A stretch of 46,161 bases of DNA from positions 254 through 46,414 of the forward strand of contig JAIMKV010000020.1 in the NCBI GenBank assembly GCA_020692205.1, written 5' to 3'. Position numbers and translations under genes: made by a program. This DNA comes from Myxosarcina sp. GA_180221_E-2-1-MAG-40_15. Its GTDB lineage: Bacteria > Cyanobacteriota > Cyanobacteriia > Cyanobacteriales > Xenococcaceae. Position 1 is the stretch's first letter; each line of letters begins with the position of its first letter. Below are positions 25,945 through 34,992 of the stretch, in pieces. The notes under the pieces are model-generated. The model ran no database searches. It was given only the letters and a program-made list of their open reading frames with translations, and was not told where the DNA came from.

Positions 25945-27061
25945 TCTTATTAAAGCGATCGCTTTTTATCTCCCTCAATATCATCCTATCCCAGAAAACG
26001 ATCAATGGTGGGGTAAAGGCTTTACTGAATGGACGAACGTGACTAAAGCCAAGGCTCAATTTTCTGGTCACTATCAACCCCAACTACCAGCCGATTTAGG
26101 TTTTTATGATTTGCGTTTACCCGAAGCACAACAAGCCCAGGCTAACTTAGCTAAAGAATACGGAATTTATGGCTTTTGCTATTATCACTACTGGTTTAAT
26201 GGCAAACATCTATTAGAGCGTCCGTTGAACAATATTGTAGAATCAGGAAACCCAGACTTTCCTTTCTGTATTTGTTGGGCAAATGAAAACTGGACACGTC
26301 GTTGGGATGGTTTAGAGCAAGAAGTGTTGATTAAGCAAGAATATGGAGAAGAAGACGATAGACAGCATATAAAGTGGCTTGCTAAAGTTTTTCAAGACCC
26401 TCGATATATTCGTATTGATGGCAAGCCACTCTTTTTAGTTTATCGAGTCAATAAACTACCTAATCCCAAGCAAACGGCTGATATTTGGCGAGACGAAGCC
26501 TCAAAACTGGGAATTGGGGATATTTTCTTGTGCAGAGTTGAGAGTTTCACAGACGAACATGATGACCCTAAAGAGATTGGATTTGATGCCTCTGTTGAGT
26601 TTCAGCCAGACTGGACACAATTAGGATTGCCATTGCAACAAGGCAGAAGCTGGCAAATTTTACGCAAGTTAGGATTGGCGACCAAAGCCTATGCCGAACA
26701 CAATATTTATGAATATTCGGCTGTTGTGGAAAAAATGCTGGCCAAACCAGATGTAAAATATCAACGATTTCCTTGTGTAACACCTTCTTGGGACAACACG
26801 GCACGTCGAGCCAAAAATGCCACTATTTTTCACAATTCAACTCCAGAAATTTACGAATATTGGCTCAAAAAAGTTGTTAAAAAAATTGCTGCTAATGCAT
26901 CCCAAGAAAAAATAGTTTTTATCAATGCCTGGAATGAATGGGCAGAAGGAAATCATCTAGAACCTTGCCAAAAATGGGGTCATGCCTACCTAGAAGCAAC
27001 TCGAAAAGTTTTGTTAGAGAGTAAAGCAGTAGAAAGTCCGAAGTTAATTTCAGTCGGTTAA
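25937..27061 (+). CDS. WbsX-like GH99-type glycan enzyme
   Basis: This 374-residue protein matches the glycosyltransferase WbsX/GH99-like family (PF14307) throughout its length. Motifs are A-F-Y-L-P-Q-Y-H-P-I-P-E-N-D (residues 9-22), W-W-G-K-G-F-T-E-W-T-N-V, a central C-W-A-N-E-N-W-T-R-R-W-D-G near 113 and I-N-A-W-N-E-W-A-E-G-N-H-L-E-P near 328-342. The fold is a TIM barrel related to endo-alpha-mannosidase. These proteins occur in O-antigen and rhamnan-type loci, where their role, hydrolase or transferase, is not settled. It is translationally coupled to the preceding methyltransferase by the 8-base overlap. Confidence 0.87.
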   Translation: MNDLIKAIAFYLPQYHPIPENDQWWGKGFTEWTNVTKAKAQFSGHYQPQLPADLGFYDLRLPEAQQAQANLAKEYGIYGFCYYHYWFNGKHLLERPLNNIVESGNPDFPFCICWANENWTRRWDGLEQEVLIKQEYGEEDDRQHIKWLAKVFQDPRYIRIDGKPLFLVYRVNKLPNPKQTADIWRDEASKLGIGDIFLCRVESFTDEHDDPKEIGFDASVEFQPDWTQLGLPLQQGRSWQILRKLGLATKAYAEHNIYEYSAVVEKMLAKPDVKYQRFPCVTPSWDNTARRAKNATIFHNSTPEIYEYWLKKVVKKIAANASQEKIVFINAWNEWAEGNHLEPCQKWGHAYLEATRKVLLESKAVESPKLISVG

Positions 27062-27124
27062 TTATGCTCAAAGTTCATATGACTTCACTCAGCCAGAACA
27101 ACAAAAAATTACTTATAAATTCAC

Positions 27125-28195
27125 ATGGGTATAAATTTAGCTCAGAAAAATCTCTCCAAATATTCAGATTTTCCAGTCATACAGACTCTTCCGTCAGATA
27201 TTGAAAGACCATTTTGGTCGGTAATGATCACTACTTATAAACGTTCAGAATATCTAGCTAAAGCACTAAACAGTCTTCTCCAGCAGAACATAAATTTTGA
27301 TGAAGTACAAATAGAAGTAATAGATGATTGTTCTCCAACCAAAGAAGCGGAGGCAATTGAACAAATTGTTCGAGAAGTTGGCAAAGGCAGAGTTACTTTT
27401 TATCGCCAGCCCAAAAATGTTGGTATATATGCCAATTGGAATACTTGTATTAATCGCGCTCGTGGTTACTGGGTTCATATTTTGAGCGATGACGATCGCG
27501 TTATGCCAAATTTTTATCAAGCTTATCGACAACAGATAGAAACTTATCCATGCTCTGTAGTACTAGGACAGTCAATTATCATTGACGAACAAGATCGATG
27601 GCTAAGTGTTTCTAAACCACTTCAAGCTTCTGACGGATTGCTAGACAATGCTTTGAAGATACTGTCTCTAAATAACCCTATTAGAACGCCAGGAATTGTA
27701 GTAGCTCGCGAAGCTTATGAACAAGTCGGAGGATTTACTACTAGCCTTGTATTTACTCCAGATTGGGAAATGTGGACACGATTAGCTGCTTCTGTCCAAC
27801 TAGCTTATGTGAAAAGACCTTATAGTGAATTTCGCTTTCACAATGGCTCAGAAACAAGTAAGTTAATTCTTGATGCTACTTCTGTAACCGATAGTTTAGC
27901 AGCAACACAAATTATTCAATCAAGATTTAATAATTTCCAAGATCGTCAAGAAATTCAACTTTCAGTAAATAGTTGGCTAAGTAATGAAAGCCGTCATCTT
28001 AGTCAAAAATTTGCTCATGCGGGATACTATCATTCGGCTTGGCTTCATGCAATTTGGGTGTTGCGATTAACGCCTTCAATTTCAGCTGGGAAAAATCTAA
28101 TACGGGTGTTATTCAAAATATTGAGTAGGCAAATACAGGATCAATTCCGACAAAACTATCTTAAAAAAGTTGGGCATGAAAGTTTTACACATTAA
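27125..28195 (+). CDS. Glycosyltransferase family 2 protein
   Basis: This 356-residue protein has a GT-A fold domain in residues about 27-240. The opening strand V-M-I-T-T-Y-K-R-S-E-Y, the acidic I-D-D-C-S-P near residue 65 and the D-D-D metal-binding motif in I-L-S-D-D-D-R-V-M-P near 120 are the landmarks. GT2 enzymes invert the anomeric carbon while using a nucleotide sugar bound with a divalent metal. A C-terminal tail of about 110 residues is family-typical. Its end overlaps the next gene, so they are likely coupled. Donor unknown. Confidence 0.86.
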   Translation: MGINLAQKNLSKYSDFPVIQTLPSDIERPFWSVMITTYKRSEYLAKALNSLLQQNINFDEVQIEVIDDCSPTKEAEAIEQIVREVGKGRVTFYRQPKNVGIYANWNTCINRARGYWVHILSDDDRVMPNFYQAYRQQIETYPCSVVLGQSIIIDEQDRWLSVSKPLQASDGLLDNALKILSLNNPIRTPGIVVAREAYEQVGGFTTSLVFTPDWEMWTRLAASVQLAYVKRPYSEFRFHNGSETSKLILDATSVTDSLAATQIIQSRFNNFQDRQEIQLSVNSWLSNESRHLSQKFAHAGYYHSAWLHAIWVLRLTPSISAGKNLIRVLFKILSRQIQDQFRQNYLKKVGHESFTH

Positions 28196-29423
28196 TCAAT
28201 CAGATATATCAGGGGGAGCGGGTATTGCGGGTTATCGACTCCATCAAGGCTTGTTAGATCGGGGTATTGATTCTCGGTTACTGGTAGGTAACGCTCAAAC
28301 CAAAAGCGATCGCGTGGCCACGGTTGATCGTAAATATCGTCTGGAAAATCAATTTTTTCGGTTTTCTCGCTATTTAGGACTTAATTACTTAAATCTTATT
28401 AGTAGCTTTAATATACCCAAACACAAGTTTTACCAAGAAGCTGAAATTTTAAACTTTCACAATTTACATACTGGTTATTTTAATTACTTAACAATTCCCA
28501 ACTTAACCAAAAATAAACCCGCTATATTTACTCTCCATGATATGTGGAGTTTTACTGGTCATTGTGCCTATAGTTATACTTGCGATCGCTGGAAAAGCGG
28601 TTGTGGCAAATGCGCTTATTTGGATACTTATCCTAGCGTACAAAAAGATAATACTCGTTTAGAATGGAAGCTCAAAAATTGGATTTATAGTCGCTCTAAT
28701 TTAACTGTTGTCACGCCTAGTAAATGGTTAACAGAACAGGTTACACAAAGCTTACTGAATCGTTTTCCCATTCATCATATTCCCTATGGTATCGATACCC
28801 AAGCGTATCAACCTTTAGATCGTGAATTATGTCGCAAAATACTAGATATTCCCATCAAAAGCAAAGTATTGATGTTTAGCGCGCAAGATTTAACCGATTC
28901 TCGTAAAGGAAGTGATTTACTTTTAAAGGCTTTGGAAATGCTACCTCAGTCTCTCAAAGCTGAAATTGTAGTTTTGACTATGGGTAAGTGCAACACTAAA
29001 GTTTTAGAGACTTTAGGACTAAAAATACTTAGTTTGGGTTATGTAGAAAGCGATCGCCTGAAGTCTGTCGTCTATTCTGCGACGGATTTATTTGTCTTTC
29101 CCACCCGTGCTGATAATTTACCTTTAGTTTTACAAGAAAGTATGGCTTGCGCTACACCAATGGTTTCTTTCAAAGTTGGTGGTGTTCCCGATCTCGTCCG
29201 TCATGGTATCACTGGTTATTTAGCATCTCCAGAAGATACTCAAGATATGAGTAAAGGAATTGTCGAGCTTCTAGAAAACGATGATTTACGCCAACGGATG
29301 AGTCAAAACTGCCGCGCGATCGCTCTTGAAGAATATTCTTTAGAGCTTCAAGCGCAGAGATATATGGAACTATATCAAAATGCTTTGCAGAATCAACAAC
29401 AGACACGGTTAATTGCTGCTTAA
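28176..29423 (+). CDS. Glycosyltransferase family 4 protein
   Basis: The protein has 415 residues from the ATG at 28176 (M-K-V-L-H-I-N-Q-S-D), inside the end of the previous gene, overlapping it by 20 bases; a TTG two codons further upstream is unlikely. It has the GT-B layout: S-G-G-A-G-I-A-G near residue 14 and the nucleotide-binding R-A-D-N-L-P-L-V-L-Q-E-S-M-A-C (around 313). A D-M-W-S-F-T-G-H-C-A-Y segment near 123, with Cys pairs following, marks the subgroup of O-antigen transferases with this small Cys-rich insert. Donor sugar unknown. Confidence 0.86.
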   Translation: MKVLHINQSDISGGAGIAGYRLHQGLLDRGIDSRLLVGNAQTKSDRVATVDRKYRLENQFFRFSRYLGLNYLNLISSFNIPKHKFYQEAEILNFHNLHTGYFNYLTIPNLTKNKPAIFTLHDMWSFTGHCAYSYTCDRWKSGCGKCAYLDTYPSVQKDNTRLEWKLKNWIYSRSNLTVVTPSKWLTEQVTQSLLNRFPIHHIPYGIDTQAYQPLDRELCRKILDIPIKSKVLMFSAQDLTDSRKGSDLLLKALEMLPQSLKAEIVVLTMGKCNTKVLETLGLKILSLGYVESDRLKSVVYSATDLFVFPTRADNLPLVLQESMACATPMVSFKVGGVPDLVRHGITGYLASPEDTQDMSKGIVELLENDDLRQRMSQNCRAIALEEYSLELQAQRYMELYQNALQNQQQTRLIAA

Positions 29424-29464
29424 TCAAATTATCCAAAACTTAGCTTATTTATTCCATACCTAAA

Positions 29465-30472
29465 ATGTCAGTTTTAAGCACACACGTCACTTTAGAAGAT
29501 TTACCCGCACCACCACCAGACAAAACAGGATGGCCTTGGACAGAAGCCAGTCAGACTCTACCACCTACCATGTCTGATGGTCAACCTTGGCCCAAAATTT
29601 CGATTGTCACCCCTTCTTATAACCAAGGAGAATTTATCGAAGAAACAATTAGATCAGTGTTGCTACAGGGTTATCCCAATTTAGAATATATTATTATGGA
29701 TGGCGGGTCTACTGATGAAACTCAGGCAATATTAGAACGTTATTCTCCCTGGCTGAGTCACGTAGTTTCCCAACCAGATAACGGACAAAGTGATGCGATC
29801 GCAACTGGTTTTGAAATTGCTAGCGGAGAAATCTTAGCCTGGCTATGTTCTGACGATCTCTATCTTAAAGGTGCATTAGAGTGGGTTGCCCGTCAATACA
29901 GTACAAATCCAGAAATCGCTCTTTTCTGCGGGGCGACTCGCATCGATCAGGGAAAGGGCTGGTTTCCCTGGATGGAGACTAGGTACGAATATACCACTCC
30001 AACTTACGACAAGCTAATCGCTTGCAATCAATGTGTACAACAACCCGCTTGCTTTTGGACGAAAAAAGCCTATCAAAAAACCTCTGGCATAGATCGCAGC
30101 CTTGAATTTTGCATGGACTACGATCTATTACTAAAATTATGCCAAGTCGGTAAAGCCAAGTACGTCGATTGTGAAATTGCCTGGATGAGACTACATGAGA
30201 AAACCAAAACTCATAATCTACAGCATATTCAACAACGGGAAAAACGCTTACTTGTAGAAAATGCTTTAAAAGCTTGTTCGAGTTCTAATCTTTATCTTTG
30301 TAGCCTTTCTTATCTGAGAGTTTTAGGTCGCTTTAACAAATCACCACGACACAAAATAGAGCGCAAGGTTTGGCATACAATCCGTTTGTTGATTGGTTAT
30401 CTCTATCATTTGCTCAATGGAGATATTTTTAGCTGGCATCCTATACATGGTTTTCGTAAAGCAGTTAATTAA
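29465..30472 (+). CDS. Glycosyltransferase family 2 protein
   Basis: This 335-residue protein has a short proline-rich N-terminal extension (P-A-P-P-P-D) before the GT-A domain, which starts near residue 42 with K-I-S-I-V-T-P-S-Y-N-Q-G-E-F-I-E. The subgroup motif Y-I-I-M-D-G-G-S-T-D-E-T follows, and the metal-binding pair is W-L-C-S-D-D near 136. This subgroup is common in EPS loci. It ends exactly where the next gene begins, with TAA directly followed by ATG, so the two are probably translated together. Donor unknown. Confidence 0.86.
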   Translation: MSVLSTHVTLEDLPAPPPDKTGWPWTEASQTLPPTMSDGQPWPKISIVTPSYNQGEFIEETIRSVLLQGYPNLEYIIMDGGSTDETQAILERYSPWLSHVVSQPDNGQSDAIATGFEIASGEILAWLCSDDLYLKGALEWVARQYSTNPEIALFCGATRIDQGKGWFPWMETRYEYTTPTYDKLIACNQCVQQPACFWTKKAYQKTSGIDRSLEFCMDYDLLLKLCQVGKAKYVDCEIAWMRLHEKTKTHNLQHIQQREKRLLVENALKACSSSNLYLCSLSYLRVLGRFNKSPRHKIERKVWHTIRLLIGYLYHLLNGDIFSWHPIHGFRKAVN

Positions 30473-31420
30473 ATGATTTTTATGTCTACAAAACCAACTG
30501 TTTCATTATTAGTACCCTGCTACAATGCAGAGTCTTATCTCGCCGACTTCATTACTAATATGTCTCAGCAGACAGTACCTTTTGATGAAGTCTTATTTTA
30601 CGATGATGCTAGCAGCGATCGCACGGCAGAATTATTAAGCCAACAAAATTTTGGTCGGGTTATTTATGGCAAAGTCAATCAAGGGCCCTCTGTCGGTAGG
30701 AATGTTTTAATTCGCGAATCAACAGGTCAATTAATTCACTTCCATGACGTTGATGATTGGCTCGAACCAACATTTCTCGAACAAACTCTTAAGGCTCTTG
30801 AGGGAGATTGCGATGCAGTTATTACTAATATTAAATCTATAGAAAGAGATACTGGTAGGTTACATCAAATTCACGATTATTCAGAACTTAATACTTGTTG
30901 CGACCAAACAGAATTTTTTCTAACTCATTGCTGTTATCCCATTAACGGGCTTTATCGCCGTGAAGCTTTAGAAACAATTGGCGGTTTTAGAGAAGCTTTG
31001 ACACGGGATGAAGATCCAGATTTACACATTAGACTGGCACATTCAGGAGTACATTTTTGCTGTTTGCCAATCCCCTTAGCAATTAATAGATTTGGTCAGG
31101 GAACTTATTCATCTAGTTCTTGGAGTGCTTGCTTACGAGAACATTTAAAAGCTTTAAAATTCTACGAACAAGAACTTCCGCAACAATATCGTACAGTACT
31201 TTGTATGGACAGTGCTAAGACAGCAGCTAATTGCGCCCACAGACATCTGCAAATAGCTTATGAATATTTAGACTTTTATGATTCTTTAGGAGAAAAAGGT
31301 TATCTGGAAAAATCTGTAAGTCCTCCGATCAAACTACTAATTAAAATGTTTGGTTCTCGTAATGCCTTGAAGATTCGCTATGGTTTTTTAGGGACAAAAT
31401 TGCGAGAAATTTTTTCTTAG
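30473..31420 (+). CDS. Glycosyltransferase family 2 protein
   Basis: This 315-residue protein has the start strand V-S-L-L-V-P-C-Y-N-A-E-S-Y (about residues 10-22), F-Y-D-D-A-S-S-D-R-T near 42 and the metal-binding H-D-V-D-D-W near 92. It begins at the base after the stop of the preceding gene; a second ATG three codons in is also possible. It is more Cys- and His-rich after residue 130 than its neighbours (T-C-C, T-H-C-C). Role in chain assembly inferred from context; sugar unknown. Confidence 0.85.
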   Translation: MIFMSTKPTVSLLVPCYNAESYLADFITNMSQQTVPFDEVLFYDDASSDRTAELLSQQNFGRVIYGKVNQGPSVGRNVLIRESTGQLIHFHDVDDWLEPTFLEQTLKALEGDCDAVITNIKSIERDTGRLHQIHDYSELNTCCDQTEFFLTHCCYPINGLYRREALETIGGFREALTRDEDPDLHIRLAHSGVHFCCLPIPLAINRFGQGTYSSSSWSACLREHLKALKFYEQELPQQYRTVLCMDSAKTAANCAHRHLQIAYEYLDFYDSLGEKGYLEKSVSPPIKLLIKMFGSRNALKIRYGFLGTKLREIFS

Positions 31421-31453
31421 TAATTAGATTAAATTACCCAAGTTATTAAGCTG

Positions 31454-32416
31454 ATGAACCTCAACAATCCTTTAGTTTCGATTATTATTCCTTGCTACAA
31501 TACCGAGCGTTGGATTGCCGAAGCAATCGACAGTGCTTTAGCTCAAACATATTCACCTATAGAAATTATTGTTATTGATGATGGTTCAACGGATAAAAGT
31601 CTGAAAATTATTCAAAGTTATGGCGATCGCCTTATTTATTTAACAGGTACTAATCAGGGGCAAAGTGTAGCCAGAAATAGAGGCTTTCAACTCAGTCAAG
31701 GCAAATATATCCAGTGGTTGGATGCCGATGACTATCTATTGCCTGATAAAATTCAAATTCAAGTTGCTCATTTAGAAGCAACTCAAGCTGATATCGTCTA
31801 TGGAGACTGGAGACATCAGTATCAAGAAACTCAGCCAGCTAAGTTAGGCGAAATTAAAATTAGTGGCAGTCAATCAGATATTCTGGAGTCGCTTCTATCA
31901 GGTTGGTGGGCGACTCCTGCTGCATATTTAGTCAGGCGAGAAATTGTTCAACAAATTAATGGCTGGGATGAAAATTTAAGAGCGCAAGACGACCCCGATC
32001 TTTGGATTAGAGCAGCAATAGCAGGGGCAAAATTTAGCTATCAACCTGGCTGTCATGCTATCTATCGTCGATACGGTGAAGTAACGGTTTCCACTAAAAA
32101 TAGGAAAATTTGGTGTGATAGCTATACCAAAGTTTTAAAAAAATCTAAAAAGCTATTACAAGAAAATAATCAATTAACCGATAAATATAAACAAGCTTTA
32201 GCAAAATTACATTTCAGCTTGGCTAGAAATTACTTCGATCTCGATCGCAACTTGTATCAATATCACTTGAATTTAGCCAAAGAGCTTAACCCAGATTTTC
32301 AACCGAATGAAAGCGGTTTATATAACCTGTATGCCAAATTCTTGGGGTTTACCTTAGCCGACTATCTGGCTAGCTGGAAACGCAAAGTTAAGACCGTTAC
32401 TAGTTTTAATTCATAA
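31454..32416 (+). CDS. Glycosyltransferase family 2 protein
   Basis: This 320-residue protein is a canonical GT-A family 2 enzyme: V-S-I-I-I-P-C-Y-N-T-E-R-W near residue 7, I-V-I-D-D-G-S-T-D near 39 and W-L-D-A-D-D-Y-L near 89. The C-terminal part holds N-G-W-D-E-N-L-R-A-Q-D-D-P-D-L-W-I-R (about 173-190), which carries the catalytic base region E/Q-D-x-D-L-W. It lies 33 bases after the preceding family 2 gene, one of four such genes in this block. Donor unknown. Confidence 0.87.
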   Translation: MNLNNPLVSIIIPCYNTERWIAEAIDSALAQTYSPIEIIVIDDGSTDKSLKIIQSYGDRLIYLTGTNQGQSVARNRGFQLSQGKYIQWLDADDYLLPDKIQIQVAHLEATQADIVYGDWRHQYQETQPAKLGEIKISGSQSDILESLLSGWWATPAAYLVRREIVQQINGWDENLRAQDDPDLWIRAAIAGAKFSYQPGCHAIYRRYGEVTVSTKNRKIWCDSYTKVLKKSKKLLQENNQLTDKYKQALAKLHFSLARNYFDLDRNLYQYHLNLAKELNPDFQPNESGLYNLYAKFLGFTLADYLASWKRKVKTVTSFNS

Positions 32417-32441
32417 ACGCGATCTACAAACGAAAATAACC

Positions 32442-33602
32442 ATGAACAGCGATCGCAAAATACTTTATCTGCAATATACCAATCCTACTGCTTATCCTCC
32501 TTTAGAACATAGTTCTCATATTTTGGCGCGTCGTGATTGGCAGGTATTATTTTTAGGTATCGGCGCACAAGGAGAAGCAAATAATCTGCTTTTTGCGACT
32601 CATCCCAACATTAAGCTAAGACTAATATCTGCTTGTCCCCCAGGCTGGCAACAGAAATTACATTACATCCAGTTTTGCCTGTGGGCATTGTGGTGGTGTC
32701 TAGTATGGCAGCCAAAAGTTGTTTACGCTTCTGACTTATTCTCTTGTCCGATCGCTTTAATTGCTACTTTCATCCCTGGTATCGCAGTAATTTATCACGA
32801 ACACGATACCAATACAGGACAAGGAGATAGTTTATTCATAGATTTATGTCTCAAAGCTCGTAAATGGCTGACAAACCATACTAAGGCTTCTATTCTACCC
32901 AATCAACAGAGGTTAGAGCATTTTATCCAAGAAACAGCCGTTAAATCCCCAACCTTTTGTGTTTGGAATTGTCCGACTCAAAAAGAAGTTACCCTACCGC
33001 GCAGTTCGGCTTTATCTCCTGATGGCAGGCTTAAATTGCTGTATCATGGCTCGATCAATTCGGCTCGTTTACCTCTAAGTATTCTAGAGGCGATGGCTCT
33101 TTTAGGCGATCGGGTTGAGTTAGGAATTATTGGTTATGAAACTATTGGTAACGATAGTTATATTCAGCAGTTACGAGCTAAAGCCCAACAATTAGGAATT
33201 AGCGAGCAAATAGAATTTTTGGGGGCAATGCCACGTCAAGAAGTATTAAAGCGATCGCAACAATACGATCTGGGTTTAGCATTTATGCCTAAAGTTAGCG
33301 ACGATGTTAACTTGCAGTACATGATTGGTGCTTCCAATAAAGTTTTTGATTATCTTAGCTGCGGCTTAGCTTTATTAGTATCAGATTTACCAGACTGGCA
33401 TAGTGCTTATGTCGAGCCTGGCTATGGTTTAGCCTGCGATCCCGATGATGTAAACAGTATTGCTGCTGCGTTGCGTTGGTATCTTGAACATCCGACTCAG
33501 CTACGGCAGATGGGTGAGTTGGGCAGACAAAGAATTGCTCAAGAATGGAACTACGAACGGCAGTTTCAACCAGTATTAGAACTAATAAGTGTCAGTGATT
33601 AG
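32442..33602 (+). CDS. Glycosyltransferase (GT4-like)
   Basis: This 386-residue protein has a GT-B architecture: an N-terminal domain with the variant opening I-L-Y-L-Q-Y-T-N-P-T, a middle segment Y-H-E-H-D-T-N-T-G near residue 124, and a C-terminal domain with R-L-K-L-L-Y-H-G-S-I-N, G-A-M-P-R-Q-E-V and G-A-S-N-K-V-F-D-Y-L-S-C-G. The last is the nucleotide-sugar binding element that replaces the usual E-x7-E. A HIP1 octamer lies in its first codons. After this gene a repeat-bearing gap of about 200 bases interrupts the block, so transcription may restart at the next gene. Confidence 0.82.
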   Translation: MNSDRKILYLQYTNPTAYPPLEHSSHILARRDWQVLFLGIGAQGEANNLLFATHPNIKLRLISACPPGWQQKLHYIQFCLWALWWCLVWQPKVVYASDLFSCPIALIATFIPGIAVIYHEHDTNTGQGDSLFIDLCLKARKWLTNHTKASILPNQQRLEHFIQETAVKSPTFCVWNCPTQKEVTLPRSSALSPDGRLKLLYHGSINSARLPLSILEAMALLGDRVELGIIGYETIGNDSYIQQLRAKAQQLGISEQIEFLGAMPRQEVLKRSQQYDLGLAFMPKVSDDVNLQYMIGASNKVFDYLSCGLALLVSDLPDWHSAYVEPGYGLACDPDDVNSIAAALRWYLEHPTQLRQMGELGRQRIAQEWNYERQFQPVLELISVSD

Positions 33603-33654
33603 CGGTTAATAGTTTAGTAGCTACTGACTAACGATTTATTATCTTTTATTCTTT

Positions 33655-33681
33655 CTCTCATACTAAATCCGATTGATCAAG
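33655..33681. repeat. Dispersed repeat, copy 1 (matches 45975-46001)
   Basis: A 27-base sequence CTCTCATACTAAATCCGAT(T)GATCAAG occurs here and again at 45975-46001 with one difference (T to G). Both copies are followed, within 30 to 110 bases, by an array of TGACTTC heptamers. The conserved spacing of two motifs at loci 12 kb apart marks a composite dispersed element, of unknown mobility. Confidence 0.7.
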
Positions 33682-33710
33682 CACTCTTTACTTAAAGTAG
33701 CTATAACTGT

Positions 33711-33759
33711 TCTGACTTCTGACTTCTGACTTCTGACTTCTGACTTCTGACTTCTGACT
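33711..33759 (+). repeat. Heptanucleotide tandem repeat TCTGACT x7
   Basis: Seven perfect copies of TCTGACT lie in the gap between two glycosyltransferase genes. Short tandem heptamer repeats (STRR) are typical of large cyanobacterial genomes. The same heptamer forms a second array at the right edge of the window. The array does not code for anything visible. Confidence 0.9.
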
Positions 33760-33801
33760 TACCTAACCTTAAAGTATTCTATCCAAACACGATTTAGTAT
33801 C

Positions 33802-34992
33802 ATGCCACGTTTAGCTTATTTTGTTTCTCATCCGATTCAGTATCAAGCTCCCCTGTTGCGTCTTTTAGCCGCAGAGCCAGATATCGAGCTTAAAGTCTTT
33901 TTTTACAGCGATTTTTCGGTGCAGGGCTATCACGATCCTCAATTTGGTCGAACAATTAAATGGGATGTACCGCTTTTGGAAGGCTATGACCATCAATTTT
34001 TAGACTGCTGGGGTAGCAAGCAACGACAAAACTTGATACGGCAGCCTATTGCTCGCAATATTTGTCAAGAATTAAAACAGGGACAGTTTGATGCAGTTTG
34101 GATACATGGCTGGCATTGGCTGTGTAGTTTGCAAGCCTTATTGGCAGCAGAACGTTTAGACATCCCGATTTTACTGCGGGGTGAATCAAATGGGTTGAGA
34201 GAACCACAGCAATCTTACAAATATTGGGCAAAAAAACACTTTCTTGACTGGTTATTCGCCAAGATATCAGGTTTTCTTTGTGTAGGTAGTTTTAATCGCC
34301 AATTTTATCAAGACCATGGCGTTAATGAGTCCCGTTTATTTTCTGTTCCCTATGCTGTAGATAATAGCTTTTTCCAAGAACAAGCCCAACTAGCTAGCTA
34401 CAGCCAGCAAGAATTATGTCAATCTTTAAATTTACAGCCAAATAGACCAATTATTTTATATGCAGCCAAGCTAATAGCCAAAAAACGTCCCCAAGATTTA
34501 CTGGCAGCTTATCGTTTATTGTCAGTGGACGGAAATAGAGAACCTGAGCCATACTTGCTATTTGTAGGGGATGGTAACTTGCGATCGCAGCTAGAAGAGG
34601 AGGCTAAAACCACAGGTTGGGAGTCGATTCGCTTTTTGGGCTTTCGCAATCAGTCACAAATGCCAAAATTTTACGATCTTTGCGATGTTTTCGTCTTGCC
34701 TTCTGACTTTGAACCTTGGGGATTGGCAATCAACGAGGTAATGAATGCGGGGAAGGCAGTAGTAGTTAGCGATCAAGTAGGCTGCACTCCAGACTTAATC
34801 GAAGATGGCGGTAACGGTCGAATTTTTCCCACTGGAGATATTGCAGCTTTAGCTGAAGCTATGCAATGGGCGATCGCTAATCGTGATTCAGCAGGAGAAC
34901 TTGCCTTAAAGCGCATTCAAAACTGGAGTTTTAAACAAGACATTCAGGGAGTCAAGCAGGCTTTGGAACAATTAACCACGGGGGTGGCTTAG
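33802..34992 (+). CDS. Glycosyltransferase family 4 protein
   Basis: This 396-residue protein opens with A-Y-F-V-S-H-P-I-Q-Y-Q-A-P-L-L-R, the start of a GT4 subgroup seen in EPS loci. The donor-binding region contains F-V-L-P-S-D-F-E-P-W-G-L-A-I-N-E-V-M-N-A-G-K near residue 298, an E-x7-E motif. It lies behind the tandem repeat gap and its stop codon is immediately followed by the ATG of the next gene, so these two form a pair. Donor unknown. Confidence 0.86.
   Translation: MPRLAYFVSHPIQYQAPLLRLLAAEPDIELKVFFYSDFSVQGYHDPQFGRTIKWDVPLLEGYDHQFLDCWGSKQRQNLIRQPIARNICQELKQGQFDAVWIHGWHWLCSLQALLAAERLDIPILLRGESNGLREPQQSYKYWAKKHFLDWLFAKISGFLCVGSFNRQFYQDHGVNESRLFSVPYAVDNSFFQEQAQLASYSQQELCQSLNLQPNRPIILYAAKLIAKKRPQDLLAAYRLLSVDGNREPEPYLLFVGDGNLRSQLEEEAKTTGWESIRFLGFRNQSQMPKFYDLCDVFVLPSDFEPWGLAINEVMNAGKAVVVSDQVGCTPDLIEDGGNGRIFPTGDIAALAEAMQWAIANRDSAGELALKRIQNWSFKQDIQGVKQALEQLTTGVA

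Noticed and set aside
33711-33759. CRISPR array
   Set aside because: The unit is 7 bases with no spacers; it is a simple tandem repeat. No cas genes are present.
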